This document shows, piece by piece, positions 12,334 through 24,739 of a stretch of 64,000 nucleotides of DNA. Source of the DNA: Xylaria sp. FL1777 (taxonomy: Eukaryota > Ascomycota > Sordariomycetes > Xylariales > Xylariaceae); NCBI GenBank assembly GCA_022578965.1, contig MU400517.1:310001-374000 (forward strand), given 5' to 3'. Positions within the stretch are counted from its first letter, which is position 1. Each line of letters starts with the position of its first letter. A program made the translations under genes and the position numbers. The notes under the pieces are model-generated. The model had not been told where the DNA came from. It did not search any database and saw nothing but the letters and a program-made list of their open reading frames with translations.

Positions 12334-14552
12334 TGCTGCCTCCGGGCCTATAGCAAGGCTAGGGAAGGCTCAGTGGTTTCTATGGGCTGTATGATTGGCT
12401 GAGCGAGACGGGGGTGCTTGAGCTAGCACCGACGGACAGCTGGAGGAGGGTGCAGAGCAGAGAGATGGCGTCACCTGTGCTGCTGTAATTCAGTACCTGT
12501 GTTTCATTTCAGTGGGAAAATCATCAGAGGACCAGAGGTGCTGCTGTACACAGTACCTCACTTGGACCAGGATTCCTGATGTGGACATCACGCATCTCGT
12601 ACTGTACTTACAAGAATTTGGTAGGAAGGCCCTCGACTGCACCTTGTTATCATCTCGCAATACCCGCGTATTGAGTGTCGCCCAAGAGATGCAGAAAATA
12701 CTCTCTTCTCCACTTTCCGCGTTGATATCAATCCGTCATGGCGCGACCTCGTCGGCTTTCCTCACTCTCGCACTGCCTGGCCAATCCCTTGCCAGATGTA
12801 TCGCGTGTGAGCCGTGGCGCAAGACAGACCTCGTACACTTCACTTCCTGCGAACTAGCCGGCTGGCTCGATGATGGTATGTAATGTAGAATGCTAGGCAT
12901 GGGCGACGTCGAAGGGAAGAAAGACCTCCGGACAGTCCACCACCAACAAAGAAAGCAAGACGGAGAGAAAGAAAGGCCTGGGCAGGCAGACCAACAGGCC
13001 AGCGGCTCGGAAGTCATGCCATAGATCAATGGCTCTATGCCTGCTCTGTCTGTAACCTCCTCGTATGGTCTCCAGCAGACCTGCCTCAGAGAAGCAGCAC
13101 CGCTTGACAAGAGAATCCGCCCAGGAACCGCTCCAACCCCTCGTTCTGCTGCCAAGAGGGGGTCAGGCGGGCCCGTCCATGGCCATCTAGCTCTCCATCC
13201 ATCTCTCTTTTGGGATGGCCGCCAGTCAATCACTGCCTAGCAAAGCCGCTATCAGGGTCGGTCTTCATGCTGGCCTACACTAGTCCACCCCCGCCAGCCT
13301 CTGCAAATGCACTACCAACAAGGCCCCTATGTTCTCCGTGGGGAAAATCAGGGAAAACAGGCATGATTGCCGATGCATCATGCCAGTCACCACACCCTCA
13401 CGCGAAGAAACCCTCACCACAAGCACACCTCACCACGATGTCAGGGCTCTGGCCTGGGCAGGGCGCCAGGGGTCCGAAACCTCCTGATAGGCACACTGCC
13501 TATGCGTGGTTATCTAGCCAGTCGCTTTTGATACACTGACTCTCTAAGTATCTACGTGTGTTACAGTATTATCTTTGGATATATCTCGGTAACCTTTGAG
13601 ATTGCAGCTTTTAGCAATATTGCCATGTTGCGAGCCGAGTACCGACTACCGTTTCACAAAATCTAGGGCAAATTCGCACATGAGTGCAGCCACGCCTACA
13701 TGTATAGGTAGAGTGTTGGTTCTAAGTGGTCCTTCGCAACCTGCTACAGACTGGGTCCGCCATGTGACTATCTTAATATACTAGGCTTACAGTACTCACA
13801 TAACGAATTAATCATTATTTCATGAGAAACGTCACCCAGATGCTGCTCGTGGTCTTAACATCACCCGAGGCTACCCACTAATAACCCTGGATCCTAAAAC
13901 GTCAGCATGCCGCTATCTGTACGCAGTATGTAGGCATGCAGTAGCTGGAGCTGAGTCCACAGGGCTTCTTGTTCACGAACCAAGGCGAACAACTTCCAGC
14001 TACCGGGTTAACAGATATTCCATCATGTCTCCAACCCCTCTATTCTCTTCCAATGCAGTCAAACTACTAGCCTTTCTCCAATGGCAATTATATAATTGCC
14101 GAGCGACCCAGCCAACCATAAAATCCCTTGATACAATTGGTTCCATTGGCCCCATTTTAGCCGATATTGATAGTGCGTTATCCTCTTCAGTCCAGGTCCC
14201 GCGATATCAACTGTCATGAAGGTTAGCTGAGATAGAGGTGAAAATAAACCATGATTTCTTTTCACCCTTTTGCGCTATATACTAATCGCACACCTCACCT
14301 CATGCTGCATAGGAGGCGGGCGTGTACCTAATCAAGTTTGTTCTGCTTGATCCTTCTCCAACGGTTCATATATCTCCAAGTCCGCACAGCTGTGTTCCTT
14401 GTTTCATATGGAGAATCATAGCATGCCATGGACGAGAAGATGAGAGGACGCCAAAAGCATGGGCTAGCCCGGTTCTCCTCAGCTCAGCGCTACTTGGCTA
14501 TTCGTTATTCGAGGAGTGTCTTGCCCCGTGTACACTAGTTTAAAAGACTTCA

Positions 14553-14567
14553 GGCTATATATTAGCC
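14553..14567. promoter_or_regulatory. Candidate XlnR/Xyr1 site (GGCTAT..TTAGCC)
   Basis: A near-palindrome GGCTATATATTAGCC lies about 480 bp upstream of the xylanase ATG. The xylanase activator XlnR/Xyr1 recognises GGCTAA and inverted pairs of it; one arm (TTAGCC) matches exactly and the other differs at the last base. Position upstream of a GH10 gene makes it plausible, but short motifs occur by chance. Confidence 0.4.
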
Positions 14568-14943
14568 GCCATTCACCTTACCTAATACTCCACATGTCTA
14601 TAGGTCTCTGATACTCAGTTTACAAGTTTACTCTAATCGTGAGCTCAGTTTCTATCGGCTTCCCTTTCGTATGACTTTCGCTGAATTTCACGATTCATCA
14701 TGTCTTCTATCGCAGACGAGGTTGTCCTGATGGCGTCGACAAATAATGTTATATATATCTGGAATGCCGCCCAAGCTGTATTATACAGTTTAACTTGAGT
14801 GGATTATGAAACATGCTAGATCCAAGAAATCTCATAAGAGGAAGGAGTCGCCTACGAGCATTTAATATACAAGCCCCAAATATAGGACGGATGATAGCAC
14901 TTTTACCCCTCGGGCGATATACTCCGCTTCTTATATGGTGGTC

Positions 14944-14950
14944 TATATAA
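14944..14950 (+). promoter_or_regulatory. TATA box of the GH10 gene
   Basis: TATATAA about 100 bp before the ATG at 15047, a normal spacing for a strongly expressed secreted enzyme. Confidence 0.5.
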
Positions 14951-15046
14951 CACAATGCCTCGCCTCCCTGAACTAGTAATGAAAGAAAGGCTATAGTCAG
15001 ATCATAGCCGAGTCATTCAACAAATCTTGACAAAAGACCGATCATC

Positions 15047-16626
15047 ATGAAGTCAACGCTCCTGCTCCTGCTTGCGCCGATCGTGGCCCTGGCCGCTCCC
15101 GCCGAGCTATCTGAAAGACAAGCGGCGGATAGCATCAACACTCTCATCCAGGCCAAGGGAAAGAAATACTACGGCTCCTGTGCCGACCAGGTCAGTACGC
15201 TGGGGAAACCAAGGGTTTGCTACTGGTGTTCCTCCTGCAAGCCCCTGAAAGCCACAATATTGCCCCCTATAAACAACAATTACTGACTCCATCCGTAAAT
15301 AGAACCGACTATCGACGGGCAAGTCGGCGGCCGTAATCCAGGCCGACTTCGGACAAGTCACGCCGGAGAACAGCATGAAGGTAACACCACCCGGCAGGGA
15401 GGACGGGGAGACCGCGGATCTGCGCGATCCAACGAACCAAAGTGTTAACGGGACGGGCTTTCTTTCTATCTAGTGGGACTCGACCGAGCCGAGCCGCGGC
15501 AACTTCAACTTCGCGGGGGCCGACTACCTCGTCGACTGGGCGACCAAGAACAACAAGACGATCCGCGGCCACACTCTGGCCTGGCACTCGCAGCTGCCGG
15601 GCTGGGTCAGCCAGATCCGGGACAAGGCGACGCTGACGACCGTGCTCCAGAACCACGTCACGACGCTCGTGTCGCGGTACAAGGGCAAGATCTACGCCTG
15701 GGTTCGTCTCTCCATTCCCCCTTTCCCCCTTTCCCCTAATACCCCGCACCCCGCGCGGGCTCGTACAGTATATCGCACCATACTATGCATATAATGCACA
15801 CCAAACCTTTGCTTACTTGCCCCTGCCCACAGGACGTCGTGAACGAGATCTTCAACGAGGACGGATCCCTGCGCAGCTCGGTGTTCTCGAGTGTGCTGGG
15901 CGAGGACTTCGTGCGCATCGCCTTCGAGGCCGCGCGCGCGGCCGACCCCGACGTCAAGCTCTACATCAACGACTATAACCTCGATCAGCCCAACTACGCC
16001 AAGCTGACGACGGGCATGGTCGCGCACGTCAAGAAGTGGATCGCCGCCGGCGTCCCCATCGACGGCATCGGATCCCAGGCTCATCTGACATCCGGCCGTA
16101 AGTGGATTTCTATTTGATTTCCGCAGTTGTTTCTCTTTTTTCTCCTTTCTTATTTTTGTTCCATGATGGTGGAATCTGGACAAGATAGATATCGACGCTT
16201 CCCCGACCTTTTTTCTTCGAGTCAGAATCACGCCCTAATTCTCAAAACGCGCTGGAAATGGCGATATATAGCTAACCGAGTTATGATTATCCAGTGGCAT
16301 CCCAGGCCGCAGCCAGCATCAAGGCCCTAGCCGCCAGTGGTGTCAGCGAAGTGGCTTTCACCGAGGTGGACATTGTCGGCGCGCCCGCCAACGACTACGT
16401 CGCCGTGACGCAGGCCTGTCTCAACGAGCCCAAGTGCGTCGGTATCACTGTCTGGGGTGTCCGAGACCCTGTAAGTAACCCGTTCCCGAAGGAATCGAGA
16501 AAAGCAAGGAATACACGCTGACGTTCGTCACAGGACTCGTGGAGAGCGAGCTCGAGCCCCCTGCTCTTCGACTCCAACTTCAACCCCAAGGCCGCATACA
16601 CGGCCATTGCCAACGCCTTGAAATAG
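15047..16626 (+). CDS. Secreted endo-1,4-beta-xylanase, family GH10
   Basis: Cleaves internal beta-1,4 bonds of xylan outside the cell. Six exons: 15047-15190, 15303-15380, 15474-15701, 15833-16097, 16295-16470 and 16534-16626, all with GT..AG introns and matching phases; 327 aa, the normal size for a single-domain GH10 enzyme. Residues 1-17 are a signal peptide ([17 protein letters not shown]) followed by a short pro-segment. The TIM-barrel shows [30 protein letters not shown], then [11 protein letters not shown] with the acid/base Glu155, and [11 protein letters not shown] with the nucleophile Glu262. A Cys pair (CLNEPKC) and [14 protein letters not shown] close the fold. There is no carbohydrate-binding module. 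A possible XlnR/Xyr1 site and a TATA box lie upstream. Confidence 0.97.
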
Positions 16627-17233
16627 GCGTATGGGGAAGGGAATGCTGGGAAGCTTTGTTCGGCTGAGGCGTAGTACGGACTGGTAGACCTGCCATACCT
16701 ACCTACATGTTCGGGATTGTTCTTAGCATCATATCTTCCCGTGCTTGGTGACACGTCCTGTACATATCCACCCTAAGCAGAGAAAATACGAAAATGCGCA
16801 TTGCGCTCGCTCTCATAGAAATTCAGCACTGACGCAGTATTTCTCGAGACAACGGCGTTGAAAAGGGGGGTGGATCATATAGAACTGCTGCCGCCTTACT
16901 TCTGGATAATCAATTAATTGTTTAAATTGTAGGTTTTATCTTGCGGCAACGCAAGTGGATATCATTGCAAAGAACAAAAACAAACAAAAACAACTCTCTG
17001 CCTAAGGCAAATTAAGAGAAGATGATCGAGGAGACCGCGCCCGGTCCCCAGAAATGGGATGAAATGAACAGAATAATGCCCTCTCCATAACCACGAAGCT
17101 CCCACTACCGCGCATTAGATTATGCACATCCACCCACTCTTTTCACCACCTGAACTGTGTCCATCTCCGACAAACATCACCGCCGCGCTATAGCCATGTC
17201 CTTCATTTTTTTTAAAGAAAAAGGAACAGCCGG
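16627..17233. other. Convergent 3' spacer
   Basis: Between the stop codons of the GH10 gene and the DUF3602 gene. AT-rich with short A-runs; only 3' UTRs are expected. Confidence 0.7.
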
Positions 17234-17746
17234 TCACTTCTTGAATATGTTGAAGATCTTGTGCTTCAGCTTATCAGCGAGACCCTGATTCGGCGGGGGC
17301 TTGGAAGCAGCGGCGGCCCCGTCCTTTTCCGGGGCGTGCACGACGTTGGCGGCGCCGCCTCGGCCGGTGTGGAAGTCGCCGTCGAGCGAGGGACGGATGG
17401 CCTCAGCGGGCACGACATCCTTGTCAGTGCGCGGGGCCGCTGGGGTTTCCTTGTCGGCTATATTTGCTGCACCTATTTGGCGGGGACGAGGGGGAGTAGG
17501 TTAGCTATCTGGTCTGCGCTTCAATATACTGAGAGGAGGGGGAAAGGGGCTTTCGGGGAGATGGATAAATGGCTATGCTAGATGAATAGAGATGGATTGC
17601 TTACCTCCGCGTCCTGTGCTGTACGCGCCGTCGCCGTGGGTGCCAATATCGCCCTGGCGCACGATCTCGCCATCGACGTACTCGGTGCTGTCAGGGTTGA
17701 TGTTGCCTGCGCCGCCGCGACCGTGGGATACCTCAGGGCTCGACAT
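17234..17746 (-). CDS. DUF3602 small protein with GRGGAGN repeats
   Basis: Two exons, 17746-17605 and 17472-17234 (donor GTAAGC, acceptor AATAG), give 126 aa. The protein has three Gly-rich repeats of the type GRGGAGN/GRGGAAN (residues about 9-15, 46-52 and near 86-92), the mark of the fungal DUF3602 family. It ends in a short basic amphipathic tail (LADKLKHKIFNIFKK). Function is unknown to me; the protein is soluble, probably disordered, with no signal peptide. The first exon carries the ATG and the second is needed to extend the repeat pattern, which supports the join. Confidence 0.85.
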
Positions 17747-20228
17747 TGTGGTGATTTCCTATACACCGGGATGGGGGACTGAGGCGTGTTAGATAAGCCC
17801 TTGCGTCTAGGTATGGGGAGGACCGAGGTGAGTAGATTTCGATATAGCGAAGGGCAGATTAGGGATGCGTTGAAGTGGGAAATAAATAACAGAGTTTAAC
17901 CATGTCTACTGGGTCGTACCACGCAGGCCTGGGATTACAAGTACCTACCTACCTAAGTACATAGGATACGGGTACACTAGGTAGATACAGAGGTAGGGAT
18001 ATGGATGCTGCAATATGGGAGGGATGTCACACGTGGCTGGGGTACGATAAGTATGCGTGACGGGACGGTACCTGCTTTTGATCCTCTGATTTGAAATCGG
18101 TGGTATAACAACGAAGGGCTGTAGTATTAGGTATTCGAAAGATAGGTATTGTTTACAGGACTGGGAGGAGGACGAGGTCTGGCCTGGGAAGAGCCTTCTT
18201 GTTCCCCTCGCTCAGCTGACGCCTCGGTAAGCATGCATATATGTACTTATATACCGTATATAAGTGAGACATGAGGCTAGATACCTTCTCTGTGTTGTTT
18301 TGTGGCTTGCTACACTGCTCGATTCAATGGACTGCCTTCCGCCCCAGTTCTAATCCCATTCTCGCCCATGATCTATGATTCTCATATGGTAAATGTTACC
18401 GACGTACATGTATGAGTAGCGGCTAAAGAGACAGATAAAGGACGGCAGTGACAGCAACTCTGACGTAATTAGAGCTTTGATAAGATGCTTTACCACCATT
18501 GGTTGCTGGGATAAGCTGGATTAATAGGTGCTGGATAGAAACGAACCATTGTTCGCGCCAAGGCCAACCGCCCCCACTAATAGATCGAGAGCTGATACCA
18601 GTTGTAGTGCTGCATACTGTAAACGAGGATAGGTACTTACGTTGGTAGATTCCTTCATCTTTTCTGTTCCAGCTCTGGCTCAGTTCTGCAATGGTCTAAG
18701 CTCTAGCTAAGCTTCCCGGAGCTAGTGTAGCTTTCTGGAGCTTTCCGTTAATTCTAAAGTGCTGTGCATGTTGTCGAGTCTTAATGTTGAAAAGACGTGA
18801 TGAATGATTGTGTTACCTGCTAACTCACAGGTAATCCCAAAGCCAAGCGCTGCTTGGAGCCGGGCAACTAAATCGGGTGACAACCTCCCCTAGCTCAGTT
18901 AGCTTTAATATAAGCATGCCTCTTTTCTCGATGTCGTCATGGCCAACCCTCTGTGGGAGTTGTCATTTTGCAAGGATCCGAGTCTTCGTGCCGCGTCGCT
19001 AATACACTGTTAGAAAACTTTTCTTTATTTTTTTCCTTTTCATTTCAGAGGCGATACATGGCATGCTAAAGTAAGGGAAAGAATAGTTAGTCTTACTTAC
19101 AGGAAAATCCCAGATCTATCCTCACCTGATAATTAATAGGTAAACCGGAGAATGATGTGCCCGAGACATAGGCGTCTAGTATGGGCAATGCGCGGAGATA
19201 ATGCATAAGATCTCCCTCGCTCTACACCTTGAAGCGTTTTTATGCTATGATCGTCCGACCCGAAATCCCAGAGAGGCAATGAGTAGTTGACCTAGAACAC
19301 AACAATTCTTGTTTCTGTCAGGGACTGTTGAGGTTGTGGTCCCCCAGGCGCCAATCGCGACAACCGATCGACACGCTCACTTGCATGCTGGGATTGCTCG
19401 GTAGCATCATGGGACTCCAATAGGTGACGGTTTTAGGCAAGCGACGTAAAATGCTGTCATAGTACTTACATCCACAAAGCACAACCCCTCTATCCAAATG
19501 TCGGTCTCGTCGAAAACGAACGGGCACCCTATCCAGTATAGGCAGGGTAAGGCAACGATCAGGCTCACACCTCGCACCTCACCCCTCACCAGAACGGAAC
19601 GGCTCTTCGAATAGAGATTTAGCGCCTATCGCCTATCGTCGCGTCATCTCGGGAGAGGAGACGGACTAGATGCGCCGACTCCGCAACGTGGTGCGTGTAG
19701 CACTGCGACAGTGTCATTTGACCGTTGTAGATTGAGGGGAAGACAGGGCACGCGTCGCAGTTGAGATGACATTGAAGCGGGGGGACGATGCGGCCTTGCC
19801 TTCTCATTCCGCATACATATGCATGTTACACGGCTTAAGCCTAATCGCCGGCCAAATCAGATGGCAGCAGCAAGCTGATGTGCTGGCAGAGGGACACCGG
19901 GGATAATGCCGGGAGCAATGTCGATGGAGCTTATATTAAGCTTTATGCCTGCATTCTAGATCCGATCGGCTCCTTACACATTATATGCGTCTAGATGCCT
20001 GCCAAATTGGTATCTGGCTCTGATATCTTATAACTGCCCCATTCCGTGGGTAGGACTTCTGGAACGGTTCTATTAGAGGTTGTATCACTCCGGACATCAT
20101 CTGAGTGAGAACCAGATGAGCCTCCGATAGCATTACTCTTTTTTTAACCTTATAGGTGTCTCGCCTAGAAGTCTGCATTTAATATGCTACTTCCCATCTA
20201 AGATTTTTGGAATATCACTACACTACAA
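17747..20228. other. 2.5 kb spacer without a gene
   Basis: Divergent promoters of the DUF3602 gene and the GH127-type gene. Short frames only (at most 69 codons) with no motif. An AT-rich near-palindromic patch lies at about 18230-18265. Confidence 0.6.
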
Positions 20229-23006
20229 ATGACTACCACAATCAGTGTGAAAAGAGCCCTTGCGGCTGTGCTCGCTCTCCTAGGCGCGAATACCGTAGCT
20301 CACCCCCAAGCCAGACAATCTGTGAAGATTAGGGATAGCAATGAGCGTACGTGATGTCATAGACCAAGTCATGAAATCTAACTAATAAGACATCAGTCGT
20401 ACAGCCAGTATATCAAGCCTTCCCACTTGGATCAGTTAAGCCTCAAGGATGGCTTAGAGACCAGTTAGAGAAGTCAGCTACCGGACTTGCCGGTAATCTA
20501 TTTAATTTCTATCGTTTTGTAAAAGATTCACAATGGCTTGGTGGAAATTCTGAGTACTCTGACCTCCATGAATCTGCTGGCTATTGGTTCAATGGTCTTG
20601 TTCCCCTCGCCTTCGGTCTCGATGATTCCACGTTGAAGGGCCAGGTCAAATCATTTCTCGACTATATCCTCACTCACCAACAAGACGATGGTTGGCTCGG
20701 CCCAGAAACAACGCCGCAGACTCGAGGGCTATGGGGACGTTGCTATATTATGCTTGGACTCATGGTATGTCAGCTCTCATCTTGTTACACTCTTTGAAAA
20801 TTTGGCGCTATTTTCTCTAGAGAGACATCCTAGGCTTTCTAAAACTCCTACTTCCAATGCATCTAACTTCCCTCAGCTGTGCGGAGGTACCATGAGTAAG
20901 GACTGACAGCATTCCCTAGCAATATGCTCAAGCGGATTCTTCTGAGACGGATAGAATCGTTGATGCTATGCACCAATACATCGAGCTCGTTCACAGTATG
21001 CTTCAAGATAATTTCACAGGTCTAGTTCCAAAGACAGGCGATGTTTTTGACGGAGATGGGTGGGGCCCAGCAAGGGCTCATGAATGTAAGTACTTAGACT
21101 TTTTTTTTTCTTCTTGTTCTAGCTACTTGAAGAGTATGAAGTCTCCTTTTCAAGTCACATTAGTGTCGGCAGTTTTCAACACATATGAAAGACTGGTACA
21201 TTACACTTAAAATGGATATGATTGACACAAAGTATTATTTTAGTGCATATTCCGTTACAATGGCTCTACGAGAACCACCCCAAAAACAATTCTGATTTAA
21301 TCTGGGAAACCATGGATCTTATGATTGAGGGTAATACAGTAGTATGTTACTCTGCTTTGACACCTCTACACTTTACAATGAAGACAATCGAAGGCAAGAG
21401 TGATCGTTGAAGGCCAACACAAGACGTCTGCCGTCATCGAATCACCGTTAATTCCTTCGCTAATTTTTCTCCTATAGTTTGGCGTTGATTGGAGAAATTT
21501 CTTCGTGAAGGGGACCTTTCCAGAGGTGGTGTACGCGCCTAGAGACCAAGCATACTCGTGGCTATTCACCCATGGCGTGAATTTGGCAGAGGGTAAGAGC
21601 AATCATGAGGGAGACCTCGACAGTATCTTCGAACATATGTTAATTCGATATAGCTATTCGATTCCCTTTGGCTATATATCGCACATCTCATGATGAGGCA
21701 TTAAAGGCTCAGACTAGAACGGCCGTCGACCTCGTGGCGCAATACCATAAGTCTCTTGCTGGAACTATAATCGGCGATGAGTTGGTCACCGATCTTAATC
21801 CGAACAAGGGCGCTGAGCTTTGCACCTCGGCGGAACTGATGTTTTCCCTTTCTTGGGTATATCAATACTTAGCTGATAATGATATTGCGGATTGGGTAGA
21901 ACTGACTGCGTTTAACGCCTACCCGGGGCAAATCTGGCCTGACTGGTGGTCACACCAGTACGTGCAGCAAGAAAATCAGGTAAGCTATCCGGCAAATGAG
22001 ATAAGATCAGCCACTCACACTTCTCAGCCGTGGGCAAGAAACCTCACAGAGCATCCCGAAATGTGGGTGAATGTAGGAAGTTATGGGAATGTGTTTGGCT
22101 TAGAACCAGATTATGTTAGTATTATACCACATTGGCTAGTTGGCGAGTTTGCTAAAAGAGTAATAGCCCTGCTGTACTGTGAATCATCCACAAGGCTACT
22201 CGAAGTTCCTTGCCAATTCCTTTGTTAGTACAGAAGACGGAGGCATTGCCCATGTTTTCCTCGCACCGGGAAGCATTTCTACCACACTAGGCGACAACAA
22301 AGTCACTATCTCCGCTGATACTACTTATCCTTTCAGCATGGACTTAAGTTACTCAATATCGGCTGATGATGACTTTACATTTTACGTCCGAATTCCAACC
22401 TGGGCTAACCCGTCGAGCACTGCAACAGCGCCTTCCGGTGACAGTGCTAATATCTCTCCAACCGAGGCTGGACTCCAGAGATTTGATATTCCTAAAGGAC
22501 AGAGCAAGATTTCTGTCAATCTCCAGACCGAACCCCGTGTCGTAGAACGCGCCAATAATACCGCGGCCGTGTACTATGGACCATTGCTATATAGTCTCGC
22601 TCTTGACTTCAATGAAACGACGCGACAGCCGGTGGCATACGATGGAGGATTTATCGATCCCTCAAGCACGACAGCACAGACTCGCGACCATATCGTTGAG
22701 ACCACTGACCTTTGGAACATTGCTATCGACCCATCACAGATCAAGGTTATTAAATCCGACATCTCACAACTCTCAAGTCCAGTTTGGGCCTTTGGTGCGC
22801 CGCCCGTCGAGCTGCGCGTTGCCGCCACTGAAATCGACTGGCCGATCGAGTGGGACACACCAGCAGATCCTCCCCTAAATCCCCAGGCCAAGGGTCAGCC
22901 ATTTAGTGCGCGCTTCGTCCCCTTCGCTAGTGCTCATGTTCACATGGCGCATCTGCCGAAGCTCGAGCTTGAAACAGTTGATCTCAATAAGAGAGGTAGC
23001 TCCTAG
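20229..23006 (+). CDS. Secreted GH127-type glycosidase (DUF1680)
   Basis: Probable exo-acting beta-L-arabinofuranosidase-like enzyme acting on plant wall glycans. Eight exons: 20229-20346, 20397-20764, 20920-21085, 21244-21341, 21478-21592, 21654-21979, 22028-22114 and 22167-23006; 705 aa. An Ala/Leu-rich N-terminus (about residues 8-24) looks like a signal peptide. Family marks are LGSVKPQGWLRDQL, DDGWLGPETTP, HIPLQWLYENHP and QTRTAVDLV. GH127 enzymes use a zinc-bound cysteine nucleophile. Here the Glu-x-Cys pair is E343-L-C345 (GAELCTSAE) and the Cys-Cys pair is C428-C429 (PCCTVNHPQGY), so the active site looks complete. The PCC motif appears only after the 52-bp intron 22115-22166 is removed; unspliced reading would look broken. 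The 155-bp intron before exon 3 might hide a further small exon. Substrate is inferred. Confidence 0.88.
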
Positions 23007-24739
23007 GAAGCGATATGATATAGGGATCAGTGGGTGGTTTCCTAAGCCCCTTTTTCTCCGGGTGCAATTACCCTGATCTATTTTTACACAGCTACTTAGC
23101 TTCATACAGCCAGTACTGTGTTAACACAATTTGGGGTCGGAAGAGGTATTGTTACTGTATGGACAAAGGAACGAGATAGATGATAAAATCAAGCTATCCC
23201 TTTATGAATGCAATGACGAATTGAAAATATAAGATCAAATGGAACACGTTGCTCATCGGGGCTTCTTTCATACTCTACTTGCTGTGAACACAAGTTAGGG
23301 GAGATTGACTATGCTACTTATATGGATATAAAATAGATCGCCATGTCAAAGTCAGGAGGCCAACCACACACATCTTGTTTTTGTACACTCTCATCTAGCA
23401 GTATGACTAAGCTGGACTTAGCCCCTGAGAATTAGGCCCAATCACCAATTCTACCCTACTTCAATACGAACACAGCGCAACAGCCAGCATGATCAAGACA
23501 GCGTGCTAAGGCAAAGGAATATAGCTCGGTCGGGCAAGGACAACGATGCCTTCGATAAGGGTCGCGATAGAAAAATTGGTCGTTATGCTTATAGCTTGCC
23601 AAGCTAACGTCGTGAGCTAGGCTGTCAGGTACGAGAGGAAGTTGGCGCATGATTTGGGTGCCATTAAGATTACCTAATGATCTAAAAGGTGTAAAAAGGC
23701 TTAGTATCTTGCCACATTCTCGTCTCACGCATATAATTTAGAAGAAGGAAAACTTTCTTACACTGTCCTCTAGCAGTTGGCGCAGCCGATCAGAAACGCC
23801 TATATGACACCCCCAGAGTCGACGTGGACAAATGTTGGGGTCGACGTGAACAGAATACCCTCCTAGGATATCAAGACTGAGGAAGCTAGCCCGAGACTCG
23901 ACATGAACCCCAAACTACGTTCGATAATGGGGCGCTTGCCTAGTCGCATAAGGAGGTTGTCATCGTGCAAAGTCCCGTCATTTTTTACAGGCCTTGTTGA
24001 CTCAATGGCTTCCGCATTTGCGTGAGTTGTACTGAACTCAAATGGTGTCGGCCATCATGGGACTGGAATAAGATGCTGGTCAGCTGGGCTGGGCTTACGA
24101 AGCAGATGATTAGGAAGTATATATGCACTCAGGAGAAGATCATTAGCAAGTCAACTCTCTGAGCTGGAAGCTCCGCTTGTGCATAGTGACGACCTTCGAG
24201 AGGGGCTTATCACTATACCTGAGGTTTCCTCCGAAGTTGACAGGGTCTCTTTGACAGCATCAGAAGCAACTATTGACAGGCGAAGTTGAGTAGGGCGAGG
24301 GCAAAGACGAAGCCTGCATCTGTTTACATTGGCACAGACCGTCTTCCTCAGCCAATGCGACTCTCTGGCTTATTGAGGAAAAGCAGCCGGATACACTGCA
24401 GCCAACTACCGGTATAGTATACCAATATACTACATGCTGATTTCGAATACTACCCATGCATCACGCGTCCTGATCCGATTCGATGAGAATAGTCAATTGA
24501 TAAGGGGCCTGTGGTCAGGCAGTGTAGGCATTGTAGGATGCACATAGGCACCCTTGTAACCAACTGGCATATTGTATCCTTATTTCCTATGCTACTGCTA
24601 CCATACTATACGTGCCGTACATTTATGGTACCCTTGCCAGCATTGATAAAATCATGCAATAAGACGGTCACTTCTCAAACCAACAACCCTCGGCTTCTAG
24701 GCGGGCTTTGATGCGCCATTTGAACTTTGGTTAGTTCTC
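23007..24739. other. 1.7 kb spacer at the edge of the accessory block
   Basis: No coding frame longer than about 90 codons and no motif. It separates the glycosidase from the peptide-precursor gene. Confidence 0.6.

Larger units (their letters stand above)
12334..15046. other. 2.7 kb spacer, divergent promoters
   Basis: Lies between the divergently transcribed Atg22-like and GH10 genes and must hold both promoters. Frames such as 12736-13233 (minus) and 13210-13539 (plus) have no recognisable motif. Two candidate regulatory sites near the xylanase are listed separately. Confidence 0.6.

Noticed and set aside
12736..13539. Frames of 109-165 codons on both strands between the Atg22-like and xylanase genes.
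   Set aside because: No domain, signal or consistent splice pattern; the two strands look equally open, as expected from chance in a GC-rich patch.
22115..22166. Apparent frameshift in the GH127-type gene before the PCC motif.
   Set aside because: A GT..AG intron of 52 bp restores the frame and the catalytic Cys-Cys motif exactly, so the gene is intact.
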